64,000 nucleotides of DNA, from assembly GCF_000025225.2 (NCBI RefSeq), contig NC_013895.2, positions 310,001 to 374,000 of the forward strand, read 5' to 3'. The position numbers and the translations under genes were made by a program. This document shows, in pieces, positions 16,651-26,591 of the stretch. Each line of letters opens with the position of its first letter. Position 1 is the stretch's first letter. The DNA is from Mageeibacillus indolicus UPII9-5. Lineage in GTDB: Bacteria > Bacillota > Clostridia > Saccharofermentanales > Fastidiosipilaceae. The notes under the pieces were generated by a model. It was not told where the DNA came from, did no database searches, and was given only the letters and a program-made list of their open reading frames with translations.

Positions 16651-16685
16651 CCTCTTATAGACGCAACAGTCGGTAGTGAGGATTT

Positions 16686-17264
16686 ATGGTCAGAAATAAG
16701 AGATTATCATCCGAAGAAAGAAAAAAATCCATCAAAGAAGCGGCAGCGCGAGTTTTTGTGGCCAAAGGCTTCGCGCATACAACCATGGAAGATTTGATCC
16801 GCGAAAGCGGCTTATCCAAGGGCGGTTTTTACCATTATTACAAAAGTACGACTGATGTGATCTACGACATGATGCTCGACGGCATCGCTTATCGCAAAAC
16901 CGTGATAAAAAACTCGCTACCTCCAGGCAAGGCGGCGGAAACTGATTTTTTTGCCGAAGAAATTACCAAGAAAGTAAGCGACACCACTATCTTGTCCAGT
17001 GTTTACGTCGAATTCCTGTTGGCCAAGAAAAGGAACGTCAAACTGGAGGAAATTTACGGGCAATTGGAGCGTATAGCCATTGATTCATTTGCGACAATAG
17101 GTGCTGGCTGGCTTGAACTTAAAATCACGGCAGAACGGGAGAAATTCCTCAGCTTTTTTATCAATTCCATGATTTTGGGAGTGAACATCTTGAACGGGGC
17201 TAAAACGGTGAATGAAAATCATGATTTGATCCGTACCATGATTCGAATGATTCTTTTGCCGTAG
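16686..17264 (+). CDS. TetR-family transcriptional regulator
   Basis: 192 residues. Residues about 8-58 are a TetR helix-turn-helix (IKEAAARVFVAKGFAHTTMEDLI, then SGLSKGGFYHYYKS). The rest is a helical ligand-binding domain with no close relative that I recognise. It is the first gene after a perfect promoter, in line with the two ABC proteins and the ECF importer, so it most likely represses its own operon and is released by a ligand tied to the transported compound. Confidence 0.9.
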   Translation: MVRNKRLSSEERKKSIKEAAARVFVAKGFAHTTMEDLIRESGLSKGGFYHYYKSTTDVIYDMMLDGIAYRKTVIKNSLPPGKAAETDFFAEEITKKVSDTTILSSVYVEFLLAKKRNVKLEEIYGQLERIAIDSFATIGAGWLELKITAEREKFLSFFINSMILGVNILNGAKTVNENHDLIRTMIRMILLP

Positions 17265-17384
17265 GATAACGGTCTGGATTTAGAATGGCGGTACTCAGAG
17301 CTGCCGGGACCTAGAACTGCCGAAGTCGAAGAGAAAGCATAGAAAACAAAAACATAATAGACGGACAGTAACAGAGGAGGGAAT

Positions 17385-19145
17385 ATGAAAGTCTATAAAA
17401 AATTATTGGCTTACGTGCCGGCGATGATGCCGTTGGTATATATAGCTATTTTGGGCTCGGTTTTAGCCTGCTTGCTGATTAACTACGGTTACTATTTAAT
17501 TTACGGTTTCCTTAAAAAGCTGGTGCTCGAAGCGAATACGGCTGCGGCAACGACGTTTGCCGTCAAGATAGCGGCATTTATTCTGGTCGGGAACGTCATA
17601 TACTTCTTTGCCGTTTTGCAGGCTCACCGTGTTGGATTGCGCTTGGAGACCGTTCTCAAGAAGCGGGGAGCAGAAGGTTTGAGTAAGGCTGGTTTCCGTT
17701 TTTTTGACACCCACCCGTCGGGGACGGTTCGTAAAGTCATTGATGACAACACCGCTTTGACACATAAAATTGTGGCACATATGATACCGGACAATACCAA
17801 AGCTATGATAACGCCTGTCATTATAATTGCTTTAGGCTTCAGTATCAGTGTGCGCGTGGGAGTGTGCATCTTCATTTTGACGCTGTTGGCGGTCGCAATT
17901 TTAATGTCGATGATGCGCGGCAGCGATTTCATGAAAGTTTATCAGGAAGCGTTGGATAAATTATCCGGGGAAACGGTAGAGTACATTCGCGGCATTTCTG
18001 TTATTAAAATTTTCGGAGTTTCGGTCAGTTCAATGAGAAAACTTTTTAAGCTGGTGCACGAATACTCGGACTACGCCTACAAATATTCGCAGAAATGCAA
18101 AAAGCCGTATGTGATATATCAGTGCATGTTTTTCGGGCTGTTGGCCATATTGACCATTCCGACGGTTTTTTGTCTATCGGCCCTGGGTGATCCCCGCCTT
18201 CTTGCGCTGGATTTGGTGATGATCTTATTCTTGGCCGGCCTGATGTTCGCCGCCATGATGCAGGTTATGTACGTAAATATGTATATATTTCAGGGGAATT
18301 ATGCCGTCGACACCTTGGAAAAATTGTACGCGCAAATGGCCGAAGATGAAATTTCATTCGGGCAAGTCACGACTTTTGCCGACCATTCCATTGAATTTAA
18401 AAATGTAACCTTTGCTTATGCTGACAAAAATGTTCTGGAAAATCTTTCGTTTAAACTGGATCAAGGCAAGATTTATGCCTTGGTTGGGGCTTCCGGTTCC
18501 GGTAAATCGACTGTCGCTAAACTTATTTGCGCCTACTACAGAATTAAAGATGGCGAAATTTTGATCGGCGGCAAAAGGGCGGAAGAATACACACAGGAAG
18601 CTTTAATCAAGGAAATTTCCTTCGTTTTCCAAGACAACAGGCTTTTCAGCGACACTATATATAATAATGTCGCCATGGCGCGAGAAAATGCTACACACGA
18701 TGAAATCATGCGGGCCATGTCATTGGCAGACCTGGACAGCCTTTTGGCTAGTTTGGAACAGCATGAACAAACCCGCGTCGGCAGCGACGGGATTCGGCTT
18801 TCCGGCGGTGAGGCGCAACGGGTGGCGATTGCCAGAGCAATTTTGAAAGATTCACCGATTGTCATTATGGATGAAGCATCGGCCTCGGTAGATCCGGATA
18901 ATGAACATGAGTTGCAAAAGGCCTTTAAGCATCTGATGCACGGCAAAACGGTGGTGATGATCGCGCATCGTTTGTCGGCTATCAAAGGCGTGGATGAGAT
19001 TTTACTCGTCGATGACGGCAAGATTGCCGAAAGAGGGTCGCATGACGAATTAATGGCGCACGAAGGGAAATATAAGCGGCTTTACAATATGTATACTGCA
19101 GCAAATGAATGGAGGGTCAGTGATGAAACAATTTCTAATGCGTAA
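17385..19145 (+). CDS. ABC exporter-fold half transporter, subunit 1 (YbtP/IrtA-like)
   Basis: 586 residues: six membrane helices (about 1-310) and an ATPase domain. GASGSGKST lies near 367-375, LSGGEAQR near 472, then DEASASVDPDN and the switch His in MIAHRLS. The signature and Walker motifs are intact. The next gene encodes a partner of the same fold and overlaps by 23 bases, so they form a heterodimer. Proteins of the YbtP/YbtQ and IrtA/IrtB type share the exporter fold yet import iron-siderophore complexes; pairing with an ECF importer fits that group. The substrate is not shown by the sequence. Confidence 0.85.
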   Translation: MKVYKKLLAYVPAMMPLVYIAILGSVLACLLINYGYYLIYGFLKKLVLEANTAAATTFAVKIAAFILVGNVIYFFAVLQAHRVGLRLETVLKKRGAEGLSKAGFRFFDTHPSGTVRKVIDDNTALTHKIVAHMIPDNTKAMITPVIIIALGFSISVRVGVCIFILTLLAVAILMSMMRGSDFMKVYQEALDKLSGETVEYIRGISVIKIFGVSVSSMRKLFKLVHEYSDYAYKYSQKCKKPYVIYQCMFFGLLAILTIPTVFCLSALGDPRLLALDLVMILFLAGLMFAAMMQVMYVNMYIFQGNYAVDTLEKLYAQMAEDEISFGQVTTFADHSIEFKNVTFAYADKNVLENLSFKLDQGKIYALVGASGSGKSTVAKLICAYYRIKDGEILIGGKRAEEYTQEALIKEISFVFQDNRLFSDTIYNNVAMARENATHDEIMRAMSLADLDSLLASLEQHEQTRVGSDGIRLSGGEAQRVAIARAILKDSPIVIMDEASASVDPDNEHELQKAFKHLMHGKTVVMIAHRLSAIKGVDEILLVDDGKIAERGSHDELMAHEGKYKRLYNMYTAANEWRVSDETISNA

Positions 19146-20841
19146 TTTTGCCCTTACGGATGAAGGCGCAAAAGGGGTTTTTAAAGCCGGGAGGGCAAGT
19201 TTCGCTGTTTTTGTCATCAACCTTTGCCCGGCATTTATACTAATGTTTTGGCTGGATCAACTGCTTTTTAATCATGCCAGGTCAACCGGCTTCTATCTTT
19301 GTGCTGCAGTTCTGACCTTGGTCGTCATGTTCTTTATTTTGAACCGAGAGTACGACTTGCAATATAACGAAACATATAAAGAGGCGGCCAATTTACGGAT
19401 AGGTATAGCGAAGAAATTATCCGAATTGGAGATGTCCTACTTCTACACCCATGATTTGTCTGATCTTTCACAGAGTATCATGGCTGATGTGGCGGCAATC
19501 GAGCATGCTTGCAGCCATGCGGTGCCAGCTGCCATCGGCTTTGCCTTTTTTATGCCGTTGATGACAATTATGATGTTGCTGGGAAGCTGGAAGATGACCT
19601 TGGCGGCCGTAGGTCCGACTTTGCTGTCCTTTTTGCTTATCCTATTGGCCAAAAACACCTCAAAACGCTTATATGACAAGTTCTATGTTCGTCTACGCCG
19701 CAATTCGGCGGCATTTCAGGAGCGTATCGAGCTGGCAAAAGAAATAAAGGCTTTCAACATGTCGGAAAAAATCAAGGCTGAGCTTTACTCTCGTTTGGAT
19801 GATTCAGAGAAAATTCAATGGCAAACAGAATTGGGCAATGGGCTGATAATGTTGTTTTCAGGCATATTTTCTTACTTTTCATTGGCTCTGACCATTCTTG
19901 TCGGCGTGTTCCTTTTACAGCGCGGTGAAATTTCGTTGCTGTACCTGCTTGGCTACCTTTTGGCCGCAATAAAAATAAAGGATGTTGTCGATGCGAATAT
20001 GGAATTTTTCATGGAAATAAATTATGTCGATTCAGCAGTCAAACGGATAAATGAAATTCGGCAAGCGAAGGTGATGCCCGGCCGGGATACACAATTTTCG
20101 CGGTTCGACATTGATGTGAAAAATTTGGATTTTTCCTATGATGGACGGAAGAAAGTCTTGGACGGGGTAAGTTTCTCGGCACCGCAAGGCAAGGTGACGG
20201 CTCTGGTTGGTGAGTCCGGCTGTGGAAAAACGACGCTGCTGCGCCTTATTTCACGTCTGTATGATTTTGATAAGGGTGAGGTTTTGATCGGTGGGGAAAA
20301 CATAAAGCAAGTATCGACTGAAAGCCTTTATCGCAATATATCAATCGTTTTTCAGGACGTAAAACTGTTCAATACCACGATTATGGAAAACATCCGCATC
20401 GGCCGCCAAACCGCCACGGATGAAGAAGTTAAGGAAGCAGCTCGCCTCGCCAACTGCGACTTCATCAACGAGTTGAAGGACGGATTTGCCACGACCATCG
20501 GCGAAAACGGTGAACAACTTTCCGGCGGAGAAAGGCAAAGAATATCCATTGCCAGGGCCTTTTTAAAGGATGCGCCCATTCTGATCCTCGACGAAATCGC
20601 TTCAAGTTTGGATGTGGACAACGAGAGAAAGATTCAGTGCTCATTGAATAAATTGATTGCCGACAAGACGGTAATCATTATTTCCCACCGCATGAAGTCC
20701 ATTGAAAATGCTGATGAGATTGTGGTTTTGCATAACGGACGGGTAGAGCAGATCGGTCGCCATCATGACCTTTTAAAAACATCAGCAAGCTATGCCCGCC
20801 TTATCGAAAAAACGAAGGCCGCGGAAGATTTTGTTTACTAA
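19123..20841 (+). CDS. ABC exporter-fold half transporter, subunit 2 (YbtQ/IrtB-like)
   Basis: 572 residues from ATG 19123, six bases after GGAGGG. It has a six-helix membrane domain and an ATPase domain with GESGCGKTT near 363, LSGGERQR near 466, DEIASSLDVDN and IISHRMK. In the last Walker B/D-loop motif Ile replaces the usual Ala or Pro and Ser-Ser-Leu follows; otherwise it is intact. It overlaps subunit 1 by 23 bases, so translation is coupled. It should form a heterodimer with subunit 1. Confidence 0.85.
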   Translation: MKQFLMRNFALTDEGAKGVFKAGRASFAVFVINLCPAFILMFWLDQLLFNHARSTGFYLCAAVLTLVVMFFILNREYDLQYNETYKEAANLRIGIAKKLSELEMSYFYTHDLSDLSQSIMADVAAIEHACSHAVPAAIGFAFFMPLMTIMMLLGSWKMTLAAVGPTLLSFLLILLAKNTSKRLYDKFYVRLRRNSAAFQERIELAKEIKAFNMSEKIKAELYSRLDDSEKIQWQTELGNGLIMLFSGIFSYFSLALTILVGVFLLQRGEISLLYLLGYLLAAIKIKDVVDANMEFFMEINYVDSAVKRINEIRQAKVMPGRDTQFSRFDIDVKNLDFSYDGRKKVLDGVSFSAPQGKVTALVGESGCGKTTLLRLISRLYDFDKGEVLIGGENIKQVSTESLYRNISIVFQDVKLFNTTIMENIRIGRQTATDEEVKEAARLANCDFINELKDGFATTIGENGEQLSGGERQRISIARAFLKDAPILILDEIASSLDVDNERKIQCSLNKLIADKTVIIISHRMKSIENADEIVVLHNGRVEQIGRHHDLLKTSASYARLIEKTKAAEDFVY

Positions 20842-20879
20842 AAATTTGTTTACTGAAAAAATATTTAATAGGAGGTATT

Positions 20880-21473
20880 ATGAACAATCCAAAAATCAGC
20901 AATAAGCTGGAATTAAAAGATCTCGTCCTGATCGGTGTATATGCGGTCATATACATTGTCATTATGTTTGCTGTCGGTATGATGGGTCTAGTACCGATCC
21001 TCTTTCTTATCTACCCGACGGTAGCCGCCATTATCTGCGGTCCCTTGGTGCTCCTTTTCATGGCCAAAGTGCCGAAACCCCTGGCCTTGGTTATTTTCGG
21101 CCTTGTTATGCCTGTGATTATGCTGCTTGGAGGACATACGTATGTCGTTATTGTCGTAGCGGCCATAATAGTCGTGATCGCGGAACTGATTCGCAAATTG
21201 GGTAATTACCGCAGCCTAAAATACAACATGCTATCTTATGCTGTTTTTGCCATGTGGATCGGCGGCAGCCTGAGCCAAATGGTCTTGGCGCGTGAAAAAT
21301 ATCTTCAAATGTGCAAAATGATGGGTGATAATTATGGGCAGGCTTTGGCAAAACTGATAACCTATCCGAACTTGGCTCTCGTCTTTCTGGGTGCCTTTGT
21401 CGGTGGCCTGATCGGAGCTCTATTGGGCAAAAAAATTCTTAAAAAGCACTTTGTTCGGGCAGGAATTGTCTGA
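20880..21473 (+). CDS. ECF transporter S component (MptD/Trep_Strep family)
   Basis: 197 residues with five or six hydrophobic helices. The opening SNKLELKDLVLIGVYAVIYI and the pattern of Gly/Pro-rich helices match the Trep_Strep (MptD-like) family of putative ECF substrate-binding proteins. The substrate of the family is not firmly known; related clusters in lactic acid bacteria have been linked to heme uptake. AGGAGGT precedes the ATG. The stop overlaps the start of the T component (TGATG). Confidence 0.8.
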   Translation: MNNPKISNKLELKDLVLIGVYAVIYIVIMFAVGMMGLVPILFLIYPTVAAIICGPLVLLFMAKVPKPLALVIFGLVMPVIMLLGGHTYVVIVVAAIIVVIAELIRKLGNYRSLKYNMLSYAVFAMWIGGSLSQMVLAREKYLQMCKMMGDNYGQALAKLITYPNLALVFLGAFVGGLIGALLGKKILKKHFVRAGIV

Positions 21474-22153
21474 TGTTCGTTTATCGAGAATCAGCCCTTA
21501 ACCCCAACCCTATCAGCAAATTTCTCGTGTTGTTCCTCATGAGCTTCACTTTTCTTCATGTGGTGCATACCGAGATTTTGCTGGCGGCTTTATTGAGTTT
21601 GCTTTTCTTTATCAATAGGTGTCGCATTTACGCCATAAAGGTTTTTATCATTTATACGGCACTGACATTTGTGCCGAGTTTTCCCGGCTTGGAAAAGTTG
21701 CCCGCCATGCTAAAAATGATCTTGGGACTGGCTTTGATCGTCCGCATGTTCTTTTTGCCTTATTTGGCTGGAAATTTTCTGATTAAAACATCGGATGTGA
21801 GCTCGATTATCAGCTCTTTGAGTTTGCTAAAAATTCCTCAGCAGGTGTCAATTCCACTGGCAGTCATGTTCCGCTTTTTCCCATCATTCTGGGAAGAAAA
21901 AGCTAACATAAAAATGGCGATGAAAATAAGGGGTGTTTCTCGGAAAAATTTTCTGAAATATGCAGAATATGCTTTCGTTCCGTTGTTAATTTTGTCGACG
22001 AATATCGCTGATGATATTTCAAAAGCAGCAGAGTGTAAAGCCATCGCGGCTCCGGGCAAAAAAATTAGGTATTTTGCCGTTAAGTTCCGGCCGATCGATT
22101 TTATCTACCCCGCTTTGGCCCTGCTTCTGCTTGCGGGAGGCTTGCTTCTATGA
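21473..22153 (+). CDS. ECF transporter transmembrane T component
   Basis: 226 residues with about five helices. The cytoplasmic coupling region MKIRGVSRKNFLKYAEY and KAAECKAI correspond to the two short Ala-Arg-type motifs of EcfT proteins. It joins the S protein to the ATPases. It overlaps the S gene by one base and the A gene by four (ATGA), so the three are translationally coupled. Confidence 0.85.
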   Translation: MFVYRESALNPNPISKFLVLFLMSFTFLHVVHTEILLAALLSLLFFINRCRIYAIKVFIIYTALTFVPSFPGLEKLPAMLKMILGLALIVRMFFLPYLAGNFLIKTSDVSSIISSLSLLKIPQQVSIPLAVMFRFFPSFWEEKANIKMAMKIRGVSRKNFLKYAEYAFVPLLILSTNIADDISKAAECKAIAAPGKKIRYFAVKFRPIDFIYPALALLLLAGGLLL

Positions 22154-23544
22154 TCAAAATTGAAGATTTAAGCGTTTTTTACAATGACGTGCCGGCGCTG
22201 AAACACCTTAATTTGCAAATTGAGGATGGGGAGTGCGTGGTGCTGACCGGTGAAAGCGGGAGCGGTAAATCGACACTTTTGAATGCTATTAACGGTTTGG
22301 GCGAGAAATACGACAACACGAGGACGGAGGGATGCGTGACCGTTGATGGAGCTGATGTCGGAAACCTAGAGACGTATCAAATTTCCGAACTGGTGGCTTC
22401 CGTTTTTCAAAATCCCAAGACCCATTTTTTTAATGTCAACACCACCCAGGAGTTGCTATTCTTTTTGGAAAATATCGGCCTGGAGCGGGCAGAAATGGAT
22501 CGCCGTCTTGACAAAATGCTCAAGCTTTTTCCGATTAAGGCTTTGCTCAACCGCAGCATTTTTGAACTATCCGGCGGGGAAAAACAGGTTTTGTGTCTTG
22601 CCAGTGCTTATATCTCCGGCTGCAAATTCATTTTGCTGGATGAGCCAACCTCCAACTTGGATCACCGATATACCGAAGTGCTCCGGCAAATGCTCGAGGT
22701 CCTTCGCGCGGAAAAAATCGCGTTAGTAATTGCCGAACATCGTCTTTATTATTTAAACGGACTTTTCGATCGTTTAGTCCTTATTAAGGGCGGAGAGATT
22801 GTCAAAATCTATACTCAAGAGGAGTTCAACCTCCTTGATTCAAACGCCTTACATGCGGTTGGGCTACGCGACAAAAAACTGGAAAGTCTTAAGCTGCAGC
22901 CTTGCCCCGCGACCGGCGAACTATATATTAAAGAGATGAATATTGCCTTTACTCCGACTTCAGGGTTGAAACTTGAAGAGCTGTATTTTAAAAATAATTG
23001 TATTTACGGCATTGTCGGCTGTAACGGCTCCGGCAAAACAACGTTTGTGAAAGCTCTGATCGGGGTGCTTAAAAAATCACGGGAATCTGTATTTTACGCA
23101 GGGCAGGTTTTGACCAAGCGGGCAAGACTGCGCCGCTCTTATCTGGTTATGCAGGATGTCAATGCGCAACTGTTTACCGAAGCAGTGGAAACAGAATTGC
23201 GGCTAAAAAATGCTCACGTACCCGAGGCCGAAATCGATTCGATCCTGAGCAGTCTGAACTTGTTACCGTATAAGACGGTGCATCCGATGTGCTTATCCGG
23301 CGGTCAAAAGCAGCGGGTGGCGGTTGCCGTTGGCATTATCGATGGCGCCGATTTTATATTTTTTGATGAGCCGACAAGCGGTATGGATTACCAAAATATG
23401 CTAGCTGTTTCCGGCTGCATCAAGGGGTTGAGAAATGAGCGGCGGATAATTTTTATTGTTTCACATGATTATGAATTTTTAAATGTTACTTGTGACTACG
23501 TTCTGGATATGGAAGGTGCGAATGGGTTGTTGGGCAGGGAATAA
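22150..23544 (+). CDS. ECF transporter ATPase with two fused ABC domains
   Basis: 464 residues with two complete ATPase halves. Domain 1: GESGSGKST near 34-42, LSGGEKQ, LDEPTSNLDH, AEHR. Domain 2: GCNGSGKTT near 291-299, [25 protein letters not shown] systems usually use two separate proteins (EcfA and EcfA'); here they are one chain. Together with the S and T genes a full importer is encoded. It probably works alongside the two exporter-fold ABC subunits of the same operon. Confidence 0.9.
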   Translation: MIKIEDLSVFYNDVPALKHLNLQIEDGECVVLTGESGSGKSTLLNAINGLGEKYDNTRTEGCVTVDGADVGNLETYQISELVASVFQNPKTHFFNVNTTQELLFFLENIGLERAEMDRRLDKMLKLFPIKALLNRSIFELSGGEKQVLCLASAYISGCKFILLDEPTSNLDHRYTEVLRQMLEVLRAEKIALVIAEHRLYYLNGLFDRLVLIKGGEIVKIYTQEEFNLLDSNALHAVGLRDKKLESLKLQPCPATGELYIKEMNIAFTPTSGLKLEELYFKNNCIYGIVGCNGSGKTTFVKALIGVLKKSRESVFYAGQVLTKRARLRRSYLVMQDVNAQLFTEAVETELRLKNAHVPEAEIDSILSSLNLLPYKTVHPMCLSGGQKQRVAVAVGIIDGADFIFFDEPTSGMDYQNMLAVSGCIKGLRNERRIIFIVSHDYEFLNVTCDYVLDMEGANGLLGRE

Positions 23545-23622
23545 AGCAAGATAGCATTGGCTACGGGTTACGGGGCAGCCCAAACATCTAACAAATTAAC
23601 TTGCTCATCTTTGCAGCTGAGG

Positions 23623-23651
23623 TTGACATATATCCTAAAAATTGCTATTCT
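23623..23651 (+). promoter_or_regulatory. tRNA promoter
   Basis: TTGACA (23623-23628), 17 bases, TATTCT (23646-23651). Initiation would fall a few bases before the mature tRNA 5' end. Confidence 0.75.
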
Positions 23652-23662
23652 ATTGTAGCTTT

Positions 23663-23738
23663 GCTGGTGTAGCTCAGTTGGTAGAGCAGCTGATTTGTAA
23701 TCAGCAGGTCGGGGGTTCAAATCCGTCCACCAGCTCCA
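23663..23738 (+). tRNA. tRNA-Thr (anticodon TGT)
   Basis: 76 bases including an encoded CCA end. Acceptor gctggtg pairs with caccagc; D-arm gctcagttggtagagc; anticodon stem ctgat/atcag around ttTGTaa; T-loop ttcaaat. The T-stem ggggg/ccgtc has one G-G mismatch. It reads ACA and, by wobble, other threonine codons. Confidence 0.95.
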
Positions 23739-23745
23739 ATTTTTC

Positions 23746-23779
23746 AATCTATCCGTTCTGTGACGGGTAGATTTTTTTT
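23746..23779 (+). terminator. tRNA terminator
   Basis: atctatccgt (23747-23756) with acgggtagat (23763-23772), one T-G wobble, then eight T residues. Confidence 0.9.
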
Positions 23780-23876
23780 GCCACCTTGCCACTACACTTT
23801 GTCACTTCGCCATTATACCTTGTCATTATTCCAACAGTGTACTTTCCCAGCAGAGGCTAACAGGGTGAATTTAGCT

Positions 23877-23945
23877 AAAAAACCTCCCCGGAAACTGGCG
23901 CATTGCTTTGCGCTTAGTGTAACCGGAGAGGTTTTAGGGTCTGCT
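23877..23945 (-). terminator. leuS terminator (branched stem)
   Basis: Outer arms aaaacctccccgg and ccggagaggtttt enclose the inner hairpin gcgca/tgcgc. On the minus strand it ends in six T residues, about 40 bases after the leuS stop. The plus strand also has four T residues, so it may stop transcription both ways. Confidence 0.75.
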
Positions 23946-23984
23946 ATCTATTTTAAGCGTTGCACTATTTTAACGGCATGTTGC

Positions 23985-26498
23985 TTACTTTACAACCAAA
24001 TTGGCCAAACGCCCTTTGATATAGATGAATTTAACGATTTTGCGCTCACCAAGCAGCTTCAGAACAGTTTCATCAGCTTTAACTAGAGCTTCCACTTCAG
24101 CGGCACCGGCGGCAGTAGGAATCATCAGGCGATGCTTTACGGCACCGTTAAATTGAACAGCAATTTCCACTTCGTCTCGTACTAAGGCGGTTTCGTCGAC
24201 GGCCGGCCACCCTGAGTTTATTATGCTTGATGTGTAGCCGAGCTGCTCCCACATTTCTTCACAAAAATGAGGAGCGAAAGGTGCCAGCAAGCGCAGGGTT
24301 AGCTGATGTGTATATGCTAAGAAGGATAAACTTACAGCGTCCCGGTCAGCTTCATCACCTAAATATTTTTGCATGGCGTTGAGCACTTCCATGATCCGTG
24401 AAATTGAGGTGTTAAACTGAAACCGTTCGGCATCAACGGTCACGCCACGGACGGAAGTGTTTAGTACGAGGTTCAACTCTTTTTCGGCGGCGTTCAAAGC
24501 GGAATGAATAGGTTGTTTTAATTCGTTCCAAGCCAATTTCGACTCGGCCATGCGGTCTTTTAACTCAGCCGTATAACGTTCGACACGATTCAACATTTTG
24601 GCCACGGCTCGTACACCGCTGTCACTCCAAGGACCGCCCTCGGTATAGGCAAACGCAAAGGCCAAATACAGGCGGAAAACATCGGAACCGTACTCGTTGA
24701 CATAGGTATCGGGTGAGATGGTGTTGCCGCGAGATTTGGACATCTTTTGGCCATCTTCACCCAAAATTGTGCCCTGATGAACCAACGATTTGAAGGGCTC
24801 GTCAAAGTCTAAAAAGCCCATATCGCGGAGGGCTTTGTTGATGAATCTGGCATATAACAAATGCATAGCGGCGTGTTCTGCTCCGCCGATGTATTTGTCT
24901 ACCGGGCACATCTGGTCGACGTCATTTCTGTCGAAGGGCTTGTCGGCGAGATGGGGGTCGACGTAGCGCAGATAATACCACGATGAGCAGACAAATGTGT
25001 CCAAGGTGTCCGGATCACGCTGTGCCGGCTTGCCGCAGCAAGGACAAGTCGTATTCATGAAAGTTGCGCTTGTTGTTAACGGGGATTTGCCATCCGGCTT
25101 AAATTCGACATCTTTGGGCAAAAGTACGGGTAAATCTTTTTCCGGCACTGGCACGGCACCGCAATCGGGGCAATGGATGACCGGAATTGGCGCACCCCAA
25201 TATCTTTGACGTGAGACCAGCCAGTCCCGCAAGCGATAGTTAACATGCTTACAACCGCGCCCCAGTTTTTCCAATGCAGCCACGATAGCTTGGCAAGCTT
25301 CAGCTGAAGTCAAGCCATCAAATTCACCGCTGTTAGTCAAAACACCCGGTTCACAATAGGGCAACTTGGTTTCGGCTTTGCCGGGAGCAGCAATTACCTG
25401 TTTGACTGGTAAATTATATTTCATAGCGAAAGCGTAATCCCGTTCGTCATGTGCCGGCACCGCCATAACCACGCCGGTACCGTAGCTGGCGATAACATAG
25501 TCGGACAGCCAGATAGGAACTTTGGCCCCGGTAAGTGGGTGTACGGCATAAGCACCGGTGAAAACGCCGGTTTTCGGACGATCGGTGGCCAGTCGAGCAA
25601 TTTCATCGGCCTTGGCGGTTGCCGCAATGTAGGCCTCTGCCTCGGCACGGCAGTTATCGGTAAGCAAAAGCGGTACAATCTCATTTTCAGGCGCACAAAC
25701 AACGTAACTAACCCCTAATAATGTGTCGACCCGGGTGGTAAATACGGTCAATTCCAACGCCGAACCGTCGACTTTTCGAATGACCTGACCGTTCTTTTCG
25801 GCGGTAAAAGTGACGTGACTTCCTTCGGAACGACCGATCCAGTTGGTTTGGATTTTTTTCGTTTTTTCCGGCCAATCAAGTTGCGGTAGACAATCAAGCA
25901 ACTCTTGCGCGTATTTGGTGATGGAAAAAAACCATTGAGTAAGGTTTTTGTGCTGAATTTCACTGTCGCAGCGTTCGCATCTTCCGCCGATTACCTGCTC
26001 ATTGGCCAGTACGGTTTGGCAAGAAGGGCACCAGTTGACCGGCGCATTTTTGCGGTAGGCCATGCCGTGTTTATATAGTTGTAAAAACAGCCATTGTGTC
26101 CATTTATAGTAGTCCGGCTTGCACGTGAATATCTCGTGATCCCACGCGAATAAACCGCCCATTTGCTTAAGTTGATCTTCCATTGTAGCGATATTTTTTA
26201 GGGTGCTGGTTTCGGGCGGAATTCCTGTTTTTATAGCATAGTTTTCTGCCGGCAATCCGAAAGCGTCAAAGCCCATCGGCTGAAAAACGTTGTAGCCCTG
26301 CATTTTTTTCAGCCTTGCCCATGAATCGGATAAGGCGTAATTGTACCAATGCCCTACATGTAATTTAGCGGCTGACGGATAAGAAAACATTTCCAAGCAG
26401 TAAAGCTTTTTTCCGGGAGCCTTCGGATCAAATCTGGTCATCCCCCATTCTTCCCATTTTTTCTGCCATTTACGGTCGATTTGCGTTGAATAAGACAT
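23985..26498 (-). CDS. leuS: Leucyl-tRNA synthetase
   Basis: 837 residues, the usual length. Class I synthetase motifs HVGH (47-50) and KMSKS (near 584) are intact. Zinc-type cysteine clusters CPSC..CERCD and CPDC..CPCC are present, with the editing domain between ([27 protein letters not shown]). It charges tRNA-Leu and edits mischarged products. AGGAGG precedes the ATG. A T-box leader, common before leuS in Firmicutes, is absent; the gap to the upstream gene is only 93 bases. Confidence 0.98.
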   Translation of the reverse strand: MSYSTQIDRKWQKKWEEWGMTRFDPKAPGKKLYCLEMFSYPSAAKLHVGHWYNYALSDSWARLKKMQGYNVFQPMGFDAFGLPAENYAIKTGIPPETSTLKNIATMEDQLKQMGGLFAWDHEIFTCKPDYYKWTQWLFLQLYKHGMAYRKNAPVNWCPSCQTVLANEQVIGGRCERCDSEIQHKNLTQWFFSITKYAQELLDCLPQLDWPEKTKKIQTNWIGRSEGSHVTFTAEKNGQVIRKVDGSALELTVFTTRVDTLLGVSYVVCAPENEIVPLLLTDNCRAEAEAYIAATAKADEIARLATDRPKTGVFTGAYAVHPLTGAKVPIWLSDYVIASYGTGVVMAVPAHDERDYAFAMKYNLPVKQVIAAPGKAETKLPYCEPGVLTNSGEFDGLTSAEACQAIVAALEKLGRGCKHVNYRLRDWLVSRQRYWGAPIPVIHCPDCGAVPVPEKDLPVLLPKDVEFKPDGKSPLTTSATFMNTTCPCCGKPAQRDPDTLDTFVCSSWYYLRYVDPHLADKPFDRNDVDQMCPVDKYIGGAEHAAMHLLYARFINKALRDMGFLDFDEPFKSLVHQGTILGEDGQKMSKSRGNTISPDTYVNEYGSDVFRLYLAFAFAYTEGGPWSDSGVRAVAKMLNRVERYTAELKDRMAESKLAWNELKQPIHSALNAAEKELNLVLNTSVRGVTVDAERFQFNTSISRIMEVLNAMQKYLGDEADRDAVSLSFLAYTHQLTLRLLAPFAPHFCEEMWEQLGYTSSIINSGWPAVDETALVRDEVEIAVQFNGAVKHRLMIPTAAGAAEVEALVKADETVLKLLGERKIVKFIYIKGRLANLVVK

Positions 26499-26591
26499 GC
26501 GTTCCTCCTGGTAGCCAATAATATAAGCCTTATTTTAGCACAAAACGCGTGAGTGTGAGCGGTAGTAATTATCTGCGTGGGATAAGTGAAT

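Larger units (their letters stand above)
15903..16685. other. 783-base gene-poor region with several small elements
   Basis: Besides the elements listed separately, it has hairpins at 15919-15946 (aggcgta/tacgcct) and 15989-16012 (aatggcg/cgccatt), neither followed by a T tract. No conventional gene is supported; a 77-codon minus-strand frame at 16024-16257 has no ribosome binding site and overlaps the small-RNA promoter. Confidence 0.6.

Noticed and set aside
23663-23738. Integration site of a mobile element at tRNA-Thr
   Set aside because: No duplicate of the tRNA 3' end and no integrase gene within the window.
23760-24086. Plus-strand frame over the tRNA terminator and leuS end
   Set aside because: Crosses two terminators and the leuS 3' end; no start signals.
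26499-26591. T-box leader for leuS
   Set aside because: The gap to the upstream gene is only 93 bases and contains no T-box sequence (AGGGTGGNACCGCG-like) or terminator.
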